Shown here: in pieces, positions 47,961 through 55,967 of the stretch | Position numbering within the stretch: the stretch's first letter is position 1 | Layout: every line of letters starts with the position of its first letter | From: Gammaproteobacteria bacterium | Lineage (GTDB): Bacteria; Pseudomonadota; Gammaproteobacteria; UBA4575 | NCBI GenBank assembly: GCA_022824965.1 | Contig: JAJDYY010000006.1 | Coordinates: forward strand, 248,001 to 312,000 | Length of the DNA: 64,000 nucleotides | Reading direction: 5' to 3' | The notes under the pieces: generated by a model | What the model was told of the DNA's origin: nothing | Database searches by the model: none | What the model saw: the letters and a program-made list of their open reading frames with translations, nothing else | Program-made: the position numbers and the translations under genes

Positions 47961-49347
47961 TTCTTTAATATGCTGTCGCATATTTTTTGCCCTGAAACTG
48001 ATCGTTTCATTTTGTTTGGTCCTTTCACTGGTCCATGCAAATCAGGAAGACAGTACAGGTGAAAATATAGTTTCCATTCCGGAACCTCCCCCGATTTCCG
48101 GACAATCACGAGAACTGCTTGCGACGACAAAAAACCGAATTAGCAATGTCGACACACGCGAATTGCAAGAAATACTGCGTCATCAGCCGGAGACGGTTCT
48201 AATTGATGTACGCTTGCCCCAAGAAATCACGTTGCTCGGTGGAAGCATTGATTCAGCAAATCACTTCAACATACCTCGAGGTTGGCTGGAATTCCAAATT
48301 GATCAATACGTTATAGGAAAAAATACTCCAATCGTTGTTTACTGCGGCGTGAACCGGCGCAGCCCACTGGCCGCCGAAACACTCATGGACCTGGGGTATA
48401 CACGGGTGAAGAATTATGCCGACGGATTTTTTGCATGGAAGCAACGGGGTCTCGCGGTTGATATCCCGGACCAGGCACTTGATACCTTTTTGTATTCAAG
48501 ACCCCAGGAAGTGATACCGGGGGTGGTCTGGTCTGCCATCGGCGCGACCGCCCCTCCCACCTATGCAAACTCCGGCCATAACAATAACCTGTCATTCGTA
48601 ATCTCGGATGACGGTGTTCTGGTCGTCAATGCCGGAGACAATTATTTGCTGGCTGCCTCACTGCATCAGGAAATCAAAAAAATCACATCGCAACCTGTCA
48701 GGTATGTGGTACTTGAAAATGCACAAGGCCATGCGATGCTGGGGAGTAATTACTGGAAGCAACAAGGTGCGACCATCATTGCCCACGAAGATGCATCGCA
48801 GGTCATCGCGGAACACGGGGACAGGTTACTGGATCGCATGCGTCGCCGAAATCGTGACAAAAGCTTCCACACGGAAGTCGTTCTCCCGGATAAAACCTTC
48901 AGTCAGAAGCTGGCACTTGAGCTCGGATCAGAACGTATTGAGATTTTGTATCTGGGCCAGGCGCACAGTCCCGGAGATATCGTCGTCTGGCTTCCGGAAA
49001 GAAAGCTTGTCATCTCAGGTGACATGGCCTTTCACGAAAGGTTGCTGCCGGTCTTTGAGGACACCGACACGAGTGAGTGGATCAAATCCTGGGACAAGTT
49101 CGCATCTCTCGGAGCCGAATACGTGATCCCTGGGCACGGCTCCCCGACCACGATGGAGCCTGTGACAGTCTACACAAGGGATTACCTGGTATACATGCGA
49201 CAGCAGGTTGAACAGTTGTTGGATGCGGACGGCAGCCTTGAGGATGCCTACCGGATCGATCAATCCGCCTACGCTCACCTTGACACATTCTTTGAGCTGT
49301 CTCGCTCTAACGCAGGGCAAATTTTTCGAAGCATGGAATTTGACTAA
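47929..49347 (+). CDS. Exported rhodanese plus metallo-beta-lactamase-fold protein
   Basis: The 472-residue protein has an N-terminal hydrophobic signal (about 20-37), a rhodanese domain (about 70-175) with catalytic-type loop YCGVNRRSP, and an MBL-fold domain (about 190-450). In the MBL domain the usual HxHxDH is replaced by NAQGHA when aligned without gaps, while the later residues QAHSPGD, ISGDM and PGHGSP are kept. So it is either catalytically changed or uses other ligands. The start overlaps the regulator by 32 bp, so it is co-translated. A role in periplasmic sulfane-sulfur handling is inferred from the domains and the Sox context. Confidence 0.85.
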   Translation: MLSTKTRLLHDSLICCRIFFALKLIVSFCLVLSLVHANQEDSTGENIVSIPEPPPISGQSRELLATTKNRISNVDTRELQEILRHQPETVLIDVRLPQEITLLGGSIDSANHFNIPRGWLEFQIDQYVIGKNTPIVVYCGVNRRSPLAAETLMDLGYTRVKNYADGFFAWKQRGLAVDIPDQALDTFLYSRPQEVIPGVVWSAIGATAPPTYANSGHNNNLSFVISDDGVLVVNAGDNYLLAASLHQEIKKITSQPVRYVVLENAQGHAMLGSNYWKQQGATIIAHEDASQVIAEHGDRLLDRMRRRNRDKSFHTEVVLPDKTFSQKLALELGSERIEILYLGQAHSPGDIVVWLPERKLVISGDMAFHERLLPVFEDTDTSEWIKSWDKFASLGAEYVIPGHGSPTTMEPVTVYTRDYLVYMRQQVEQLLDADGSLEDAYRIDQSAYAHLDTFFELSRSNAGQIFRSMEFD

Positions 49348-49354
49348 GAGTGCA

Positions 49355-50596
49355 TTAGTAGACTGTTGCTTCCCGTCTGTTCATGACGGCATCGTCCAGC
49401 AGGTCGACCTTGTCTTTCGCCTCTTTCAGCCAGATGTTTTCTTGCTCCCTGAGAATCATGGGGATTTGCTTGAGCATCTTCGCACCAACCTCTGATTCCG
49501 CAAAATCCGCAATTTCATTCAACTCGTCAGCGGTAAACATCTTTCGGTATTCATCGATGATTTTTGGTTTGAGAATTTCCCAGCTCACATGCTTTCGCAT
49601 CCAGTGCAAATAGATATCCCGATACGAATCCGCGTCGTCAATCACCTCCTCGTGCCTCCCCTGCATCAGCAGGGCATAGCGTTCAAAGTGCTTTTCAATT
49701 TCCAAAGAACGATAAACCCGATCGACCGCATCCTCATAGAGCTGCCCGTAATTACTGGCCTCTTGCAGTCTATCCGTCAGCCGCACAGCACCACTTTCCG
49801 TGGTATGCGCAACTTCTTCGGCAATCAAGCCAGACTCGACCAAAGCACCCAACACGTTGCTGCCCGCGATTCTCAATGATTCATTTCTTAGATGGCGTTT
49901 TTTCTTTGAGACCAGGGAACCCAGTCGTTCTGCCCAAAATTCCTTGGGTAACTTCAGATGATCCGTGGCGACCATCTCTTTTCTGATTTTCTTGGACCTG
50001 GTGTCAATCACAAGCACTTTAAGATAGGAATACAGATAGACGGATTTGAACGACAGTGCATTGCGATAAAGACCGTAGCCCACGAATTCCTGGATCGTAT
50101 CCTGAATCGGATCCTCTATTTGGTTTTCAATAATCAGGACCAGCGTATCCACACCATGAAGTCGATAAAGATCTTCCAGCTGTGAATCGATACGGCGTAT
50201 ATTGAAATACTGATCACCGGATTTCTTCCGGGAGTAGCTTCTGCGCAGCTCTTCTTTGTTGATCCCGGTATCAACATAGTTGAAGCGCCGGTCCTGCAAA
50301 ATGGCTTCCTTGATCAAACCCGTTAAAAAGTCATTGATCGCCCAGTCGCCTGCATCCGATTGATGGTACGTGTTGGAAAATCGGGTGACCCCCAGATAAA
50401 CCGAATGAAACGAGTTTGAAAGAATGGATGCGATTTCTATATTCCGGATGTTGTCCCTGCCGCCTTCCTGCGCTGCCCTGGATTGCTTCAGTCCAGTCGG
50501 GCTTGCACAACTCGCCAAGAAAACACAAACCATGAGCATTGAACACAGTAGCCTCACACAAGACAGCATCTCCACACTCCATTCACTTCTTTTCAT
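49355..50596 (-). CDS. Lipoprotein with C-terminal DUF2059-like domain
   Basis: The 413-residue protein has a lipoprotein signal (LMVCVFLASCASP). The middle has a putative metal- or nucleotide-free alpha/beta region I do not recognise. The end (FTADELNEIADFAESEVGAKML) resembles DUF2059. The start is open: ATG 50596 encodes a KR-containing n-region, while ATG 50569 has a better ribosome binding site (GGAG at seven bases). It converges on the rhodanese-MBL gene with 7 bp between stops. Function unknown. Confidence 0.75.
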   Translation of the reverse strand: MKRSEWSVEMLSCVRLLCSMLMVCVFLASCASPTGLKQSRAAQEGGRDNIRNIEIASILSNSFHSVYLGVTRFSNTYHQSDAGDWAINDFLTGLIKEAILQDRRFNYVDTGINKEELRRSYSRKKSGDQYFNIRRIDSQLEDLYRLHGVDTLVLIIENQIEDPIQDTIQEFVGYGLYRNALSFKSVYLYSYLKVLVIDTRSKKIRKEMVATDHLKLPKEFWAERLGSLVSKKKRHLRNESLRIAGSNVLGALVESGLIAEEVAHTTESGAVRLTDRLQEASNYGQLYEDAVDRVYRSLEIEKHFERYALLMQGRHEEVIDDADSYRDIYLHWMRKHVSWEILKPKIIDEYRKMFTADELNEIADFAESEVGAKMLKQIPMILREQENIWLKEAKDKVDLLDDAVMNRREATVY

Positions 50597-50855
50597 AAGG
50601 ATTTCATCACTATTTCAGACGTGATGGACTTTGTAAAATAAAGGCGTGGATAAAATCCATCAATGTGTCTTGGTTTAGGCTGGTCGTGTTCCAGCAGTCG
50701 GCAGCGTGTTGGAAAACCCCCCTTGCAGGCTCCTATGCTCTGCACGATGAACGGGCATGGCCTGGTTAGCGCCCCGCGCCGGGGCAGAAACTACGGGGTA
50801 AAGGGATACCTTACGTCTTGCTACGGCCCTGAGTCGTGATGAACTTTAGGGCCCG
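50597..50855. other. GC-rich non-coding stretch between lipoprotein and porin genes
   Basis: The region has no gene. It holds several strong local inverted repeats, for example GCGCCCCGCGCCGGGGC near 50770 and ACGGCCCT/AGGGCCCGT near 50822-50856. This could be a structured leader for the lipoprotein gene or an independent small RNA. I could not match it to a known riboswitch, 6S, SRP, tmRNA or RNase P RNA. Confidence 0.35.
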
Positions 50856-50914
50856 TAAAAAGAAAAAGGCCGGGCGAGCCTGCATGAGAGCAGGCTCGCG
50901 GACCTTACCGGCCT
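50856..50914 (-). terminator. Intrinsic terminator of the porin gene
   Basis: On the minus strand a perfect 10-bp stem GCGAGCCTGC/GCAGGCTCGC (50874-50899, 6-nt loop) is framed by an outer 7-bp stem AGGCCGG/CCGGCCT (50867-50873 with 50908-50914) and followed by TTTTTCTTTTT. This is a strong Rho-independent terminator whose outer stem starts within the porin stop codon. Confidence 0.9.
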
Positions 50915-52004
50915 AGTATGAAAACTGTACTTGTCCCAGGATTGCGTCCCATTTGTGGTCTGCGAATCCTCCCGTTGCCGCACGTCCCTTGTAGTCTTCC
51001 TCATCGCCGCTGACAGAGCGGTAGGATATTTGCACGCGGTTATTGGTTTTATTCTGACCCAGGTACATGTTGACCCCTACTTCCATCGCCCTGATATCCG
51101 AATCAGCAGCATCGGCGTCTTCAAAGTCAGCTCCCTCATAGCGGATTACGCCCTGGAGCATTTTATTGAACGCATAGGAGAGTTCCACAAACCATGCTTC
51201 TTCTTCATCACCGTCCACACCCCGCACATTGTCGGCCTGGATGAATTCAGAACGGTATGCAAGGTTGGGGGACAGCTTGCCGGAGATACCAACGTCAAAA
51301 GTTTCCAGGTCTTCAGTTGACGGGCCGCCTGCTTCGCCCACTTCCCCATACGAGGCTTCCACATGGAAATTCTTGCCCATGTCATACATGGCCCTAGCCA
51401 CCCACGTGTGCTCATCACCGACTTGATCCTTGTTCTGACTGGCTGTCCCGGCACGGCCTACCGGATTCCCGAAGAAAAGATCGTAGCCTAGCCCGCTGTC
51501 CTTGGCCCCACCGATCTTTCTACCGCTCAGCATGAGCCCGAGTGTGCGATCGAATGCGAGCCGGTCCGTAAAGGTGCGCTTGGGAAGCGGTAATTTTTTC
51601 CCCGATCCATTGAACGCCATGCCCAGCGGGGTTTTGAACTGGCCGACCTTGATTTTAGCCGCATTGCTGAACTTGTAGCCTGCGTTGGCATCGCGGATGA
51701 ACGTGTCAAGTCCCCCAACTCGCTTTTCCTCTCGCCTTGTATCGTTGGCGTCGAAATGCAGATTGCCGAACCACTTCCCCCACTTCATTTTAGCTCCGAA
51801 TCGAACACGGTCTGCATCAAACTCGACGCCGTCTCGATCGGAATCACGGTCAAATTGCTCAACGGTCAACTGAGAGAAACCCCAAAAATCCACCGACAAG
51901 CCGTCCATGTCTTCAAATTCAAACTTTACGGCCTGTGCTGATGTACTCATCAGAAGGAACAGGCAGCTACTGATAAAAAACAGTGCAGCATTTTTAAACA
52001 TCAT
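50913..52004 (-). CDS. Outer-membrane porin of the OprO/OprP type
   Basis: The 363-residue product has a signal peptide (ALFFISSCLFLLMSTSAQA) and 16-strand porin-like beta pattern ending in an aromatic residue (GQVQFSY). Segments such as DADRVRFGAKMKWG and IKVGQFKTPLGM are typical of phosphate/polyphosphate-selective porins. The ligand is unknown; sulfate or thiosulfate passage is a guess from the neighbouring sox genes. Two ATGs in a row follow a GGGAGG site (about 52004 and 52001), and the second has the better spacing. Confidence 0.87.
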   Translation of the reverse strand: MMFKNAALFFISSCLFLLMSTSAQAVKFEFEDMDGLSVDFWGFSQLTVEQFDRDSDRDGVEFDADRVRFGAKMKWGKWFGNLHFDANDTRREEKRVGGLDTFIRDANAGYKFSNAAKIKVGQFKTPLGMAFNGSGKKLPLPKRTFTDRLAFDRTLGLMLSGRKIGGAKDSGLGYDLFFGNPVGRAGTASQNKDQVGDEHTWVARAMYDMGKNFHVEASYGEVGEAGGPSTEDLETFDVGISGKLSPNLAYRSEFIQADNVRGVDGDEEEAWFVELSYAFNKMLQGVIRYEGADFEDADAADSDIRAMEVGVNMYLGQNKTNNRVQISYRSVSGDEEDYKGRAATGGFADHKWDAILGQVQFSY

Positions 52005-52695
52005 GACCTCCCATGCACTAAAAAGATGCTTCGTTCCAAGCGAGATGACCGGATGCCAAGCAACACCCCTTTGGCGAATGCAAACCTGGCATACGAGCAA
52101 ACGTATAAATTCTATTGTGAGTAGAAAAGGGAGGTGCCCTTCTAGGGGTAACTGAACTTGCTTTCCTGCTACTGTGATGCGCTAAATTCACTAGGAGAGC
52201 CCCTCCACCGATCCTCATAAAGCATTCGGGTGATGTGCCTGATAAGTGGGTCAACTTTCACTTATCACCATTGTTTCACCCTCACGCCACATACATGGAC
52301 ACAGTCAATGACTGTGTACAGCAATTACCAAGACGGGGTTTCGGTCCAAAGAAAAAAGTACCGAGCAATTTTGCGATACATGGGCCTGGAAAACAGAGTT
52401 TGGGCATCCCAGACCTCGCGTTCCAATCACATAAAGATGAATACGCAACTGTCATTGAATCTTAGTATATACGAAATATGTCTGCAACAATTTTATGCTA
52501 TGGGCAGGCACCGTCTTCACGTACGTATCTGGGCACAAGACACGCATCCAATCGATACCTGACGAACCTGCTGGACACGCCTCGGGCCAGCTTCTGTTGT
52601 CGGGATGGATGTGAGCCGAGCAGTGGTGGGAACTTCAAGAATTTCATCCTGGGCCAGTTCACCCCCAAGGCCGATCGATAGATATTCCCTAACAG
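52005..52695. other. 690-bp gap between porin start and thioredoxin 3' end
   Basis: The gap contains copy A of the intergenic element and otherwise no gene I can support. Short frames on the + strand cross the element and are not conserved in copy B. The porin promoter should be in the right half on the minus strand; I cannot place it. Confidence 0.5.
52328..52497 (+). repeat. Intergenic element copy A
   Basis: This is one of two diverged copies of an about 170-bp element, the other at 60431-60602. The left block is AAGACGGGG (52330-52338) and the right block is a 40-bp core (52458-52497) beginning AATCTTAGTATATA. The two blocks are 128 bp apart here and 130 bp in copy B. The core matches 31 of 40 positions, mostly with transitions. 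It lies upstream (minus strand) of the porin gene. The element has no open frame. Confidence 0.7.
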
Positions 52696-53769
52696 CTACT
52701 CCATAAGTCTTATGACAACGCCTTCAGACTCCAGTCTGTCTGCCCTGTCATGAAGAAAAGGCTGAAATCCCGAATATCTTTTATAGCTTTCAGTCAGCAC
52801 GTAATCGAGAGCCGACTGGAGATGAAAAGCCTTCACATATCCATCCACACGGAATACCTCATTGCCGCTTTTATCGAAGAACAGAATCGTGGGGATGAAC
52901 TGTACTCTTCTTTCCTTAACCCAATCCTTGGATGCGTAGGTGTCTCCTGTCGGGGAAACAACATTTTCCTCGCTGTGAATATCAACTACAGCCAAAGAGA
53001 ATTTTTCCAAGTACTCCTTTGTCTTGTCCCTTTGCAAAATGTCTGTGTGCAGCTCGTTGCATGATGAGCAGTCAGCTTCTTCAAAAAAGACCGCCACAGG
53101 CTTCTCTTCTGACTCGATGGTTTCCTGCAGGTCAAACGGTGCAAGTTTGAATTGTCCGGCATACAAATCCTTTTCCAGCAGATCCGGTTTGTTGTTGCTG
53201 CGGTATTCCGCGAGGTAGTCCAGAAACTTTACCCGGGTCTCCATTTTGTCCGCCAGATAACTGAGCATGGCTGAGAACTTGTCCAGGGGGTAGTAGCCAT
53301 TCATTCGAAATATGATTCTGCTGTCTTCATTGTAGACGAGCATGGTGGGAGTAAAGTTTACCCGCAGCTTTTTTGAAAACTCCTTCTCGCTCAGGATCTC
53401 TCCATCGGTATCCGTTACATCTACTGAACCGAAGATGTTGATGGCAACGACCTCGAAGTTTTTCTGGGTGTACTCGGATACTTCTGCTTGACCCAGATTA
53501 TGCTCTATGAGCTTTTTGCAATAGGGGCACCCGGCCTGGTAGAAATACAGGATCAGTCGCTTGCCTTGTGCCTGTGCCTCTTGAACATCCTCGGTCAGGT
53601 CAAGAAACGAGTGCTTGAACCAGTCAGGATGAAAGGCGGGGGCCGGAAACGTCACATGTTCTGCATTTGCGCGGAGATCGGCTGATGCCTGTGTTTCCGC
53701 ATACACGTGACCGGCAGCGGCGGCTAGGGCCAACAGGACTAACCCGAGAAATCTGTCGATATTACACAT
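52696..53769 (-). CDS. Exported protein with two thioredoxin-like domains
   Basis: The 357-residue protein has a signal peptide (LGLVLLALAAAAGHVYA) and two thioredoxin-fold domains: the first with CPYC (about 80) and cis-Pro segment FTPTMLVY, the second with CSSC (about 235) and FIPTILFF. It is a doubled version of SoxW/DsbC-like periplasmic thioredoxins. It is the last gene of the sox operon, and keeping SoxY or other Sox thiols reduced with electrons from DsbD is a reasonable inference. Confidence 0.88.
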   Translation of the reverse strand: MCNIDRFLGLVLLALAAAAGHVYAETQASADLRANAEHVTFPAPAFHPDWFKHSFLDLTEDVQEAQAQGKRLILYFYQAGCPYCKKLIEHNLGQAEVSEYTQKNFEVVAINIFGSVDVTDTDGEILSEKEFSKKLRVNFTPTMLVYNEDSRIIFRMNGYYPLDKFSAMLSYLADKMETRVKFLDYLAEYRSNNKPDLLEKDLYAGQFKLAPFDLQETIESEEKPVAVFFEEADCSSCNELHTDILQRDKTKEYLEKFSLAVVDIHSEENVVSPTGDTYASKDWVKERRVQFIPTILFFDKSGNEVFRVDGYVKAFHLQSALDYVLTESYKRYSGFQPFLHDRADRLESEGVVIRLME

Positions 53770-53793
53770 TGTTCTAAACGTTCACTTTCCGTC

Positions 53794-55341
53794 TCAGTGG
53801 CCCGGACCTGTCAGGAGGCCGGACATTAACCTTTCCACCGGGGTATAGCTGTCTGTCAACACAGGCAGGCTGTCCATCGGTGTACCAATGTCTTCGATTG
53901 CATCGCTCACGTTCAGCCAGCTTCTATCGAGCCCGCGGCGAGCGATTATCTCACCGGGGAATGCCTGGTCGTCATTGGCTGAAATGACGTATGTAAACCG
54001 GGCGCGTTCACCCGGCACATGATCCATCCAGACACCCACATGCAGAAACACTTCCCGAAGAGTCTTCATGATGCTTTTAACCAATTTCGGATCCGGAAAC
54101 TGGTCAACCACGTTCATCAGGTAGATCCCTCTGCTTGATAACTTCCCTTTGACCTGCTGAGCAAACTCCTTGGTCACCAGATGGTACGGAATCGAAATAT
54201 CGTGAAACACGTCCGTGACCACCACATCGTATTCACCCGTTTCGTGCGAAAGCGCGACCCGCGCATCCTGGTGGATGACCCTGAATTCATCCATGTCCAC
54301 AAACAGCTGTTCGGAACTGATCGCAGTCACGGCCTCATCAATTTCAGCAACCGTGATTTTCGAGGTATGGTCGGTCGCCTTGATGGCCCGTGGCAAAGTG
54401 TAAGACCCACCACCGGCAAAGAAGTATCTCAATTCATTGTGATAGTCCTGCTGGAACTGGGTAAAGACAATCTCATCGATGGCCTGGGAAAATGCAGCCA
54501 CGAGATATCCCGGTTCTGTCTTATGATTGATCCCGTGCAGCAAATGATCCAGCACCAGGCCCTGGGCGACACCAAATGAAACATCTTGCGAGCGGTCTAC
54601 GATATTGATGCAGTAGTATGCAGACTCTTCCTTGCAAACCTTGGCAAACAGTGTCTGGTGCGTAAGGGCCGTCAGGACGACGGCGGCAAACAAAACTGTC
54701 AGGCTCGCCAGACCGGCATGGAGTGTGTTCCTGAAAAAATACGGGATACACAACAGCAGCAACAAAATTGACACACCAAATACGACTTGCCGTGTACCGA
54801 AATACTGAACAAGCAAGTAGCCCGTCAAAAACACGCCCGTAATACTTCCCAGTGCTGCAAGCGCATGCATGCCGCCGATGATTCTTCCGACATCCTGGCG
54901 TTGTCTCGCGGCAATGGTCGTTAAAAGTGGAGTCACCACTCCAAGCGCGATTGAAGGAATCAGGAACATACTGGAAACATACAGAAACGTCGATGTCAGG
55001 ATACCGACCGAAGTAGGCTGAAGCATGGACGCAATCGGCTGGATCAGATACAGGCTGAGAAAAGAAAACACACCACTTGCAAGAAGCACGAGACCCACTC
55101 TCTCATCGCCGTGACCGCGATCCGCCCAGTAACCTCCCAGCCAATTGCCGATGGACAGGCCGGCCAGGATCACCCCGATGATAGTTGTCCATGTATAGAG
55201 GGATACACCCACATACGGTGCGATCAGCCTCGCTGCAACAAGCTCAAGAACGAGCAAGGCGCCGGAGGCCAGAAAAGTAGTGACGAAATAAAACGAAATC
55301 TTGTACTGACTGGCTTGGATTGGGTGCCCGACTGAACTCAT
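53794..55341 (-). CDS. Membrane/spermidine-synthase-like fusion protein
   Basis: The N-terminal half (about 1-215) has six to eight transmembrane helices of the MFS-like type found fused to spermidine synthases. The C-terminal half has the Rossmann core with GGGSYTLPRAIKA, AEIDEAV and YDVVVTDVF, in which the polyamine synthase signature is partly kept. The substrate is unknown; the family is annotated as fused MFS/spermidine synthase and may not make spermidine. It sits 24 bp upstream of the thioredoxin gene and 60 bp after the GlcG-like gene in the sox direction. Confidence 0.85.
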   Translation of the reverse strand: MSSVGHPIQASQYKISFYFVTTFLASGALLVLELVAARLIAPYVGVSLYTWTTIIGVILAGLSIGNWLGGYWADRGHGDERVGLVLLASGVFSFLSLYLIQPIASMLQPTSVGILTSTFLYVSSMFLIPSIALGVVTPLLTTIAARQRQDVGRIIGGMHALAALGSITGVFLTGYLLVQYFGTRQVVFGVSILLLLLCIPYFFRNTLHAGLASLTVLFAAVVLTALTHQTLFAKVCKEESAYYCINIVDRSQDVSFGVAQGLVLDHLLHGINHKTEPGYLVAAFSQAIDEIVFTQFQQDYHNELRYFFAGGGSYTLPRAIKATDHTSKITVAEIDEAVTAISSEQLFVDMDEFRVIHQDARVALSHETGEYDVVVTDVFHDISIPYHLVTKEFAQQVKGKLSSRGIYLMNVVDQFPDPKLVKSIMKTLREVFLHVGVWMDHVPGERARFTYVISANDDQAFPGEIIARRGLDRSWLNVSDAIEDIGTPMDSLPVLTDSYTPVERLMSGLLTGPGH

Positions 55342-55401
55342 CTTGGTTCAGGGAAACAGGCGAACTCCCAAATGCCGCCCGGATGACACATGGCTATGTC
55401 C

Positions 55402-55914
55402 CTAATCACCGAACTCGATATCCTCTTTGATCGCATCGATACCGACCTGGGCACAGACTTCATCATCCTCCGAAGTGGCTCCCGAAACGCCGACACCCCC
55501 GTAAAGATAGCCTCCCAGATTGATGGGCAGGCCCCCTTGGACCGTGATCAGCCGATCTGCAAAGTTCAGGGTTCTGCGATCCGTCAGTTGTGCGGTGGGC
55601 ACGCGGGTGCTGGCTGAGGTATAGGCCTTTTTCTGACTGATATCGATCGTATGGGGCCCCGCCAGCGGATTTCGCAGAAACGCGACCAAATTACCATTGC
55701 GCCCCACGACGGCAACCCCGACCTGGTAACCCATCTCATCACAGGCATGCAAGGCGGCCACGGCAACCCGCTGCGCCATGTGCAGGCTCAACACCTTGGT
55801 CTCAAGGACCTGTTTTTCATCGGCGTGCAGGCCCGCTGTCTGCAGGAAAGCGAGGCAAATCACCAATAAAGATGCAAGTCGCATGTTCATCCCGTATTTC
55901 ACCATGGGTTTCAT
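55402..55914 (-). CDS. Exported GlcG/HbpS (DUF336) family protein
   Basis: The product has a signal peptide (LASLLVICLAFLQTAGLHA) and the GlcG/HbpS fold with GVAVVGRNGNLVAFLR, KKAYTSAS and the C-terminal GGVGVSGATSEDDEVCAQ. Family members bind small ligands or heme. ATGs at 55914, 55905, 55890 and 55884 are all possible; I list 55914 because of the GAAAGGAAG just upstream. It follows soxB by 53 bp. Confidence 0.83.
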   Translation of the reverse strand: MKPMVKYGMNMRLASLLVICLAFLQTAGLHADEKQVLETKVLSLHMAQRVAVAALHACDEMGYQVGVAVVGRNGNLVAFLRNPLAGPHTIDISQKKAYTSASTRVPTAQLTDRRTLNFADRLITVQGGLPINLGGYLYGGVGVSGATSEDDEVCAQVGIDAIKEDIEFGD

Positions 55915-55967
55915 CTTCCTTTCATTATAGGGCATTGGCAATCCTGTATCGGTCTGTACAGGCTGCT

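Noticed and set aside
50740..50830. tRNA-like segment (GGCCTGGTTAGCGCC resembling a D-arm)
   Set aside because: No acceptor stem pairing and no T-loop sequence follow at the right distance.
50874..50899. ANTAR-type hexaloop in the porin terminator (6-nt loop)
   Set aside because: The loop lacks A at position 1 and G at position 4 in the transcribed orientation, there is no second matching hexaloop, and the T-run makes it a normal terminator.
52230..52562. Frame of 110 codons on the + strand in the porin-thioredoxin gap
   Set aside because: It crosses intergenic element A, is not preserved in copy B, and shows no coding pattern.
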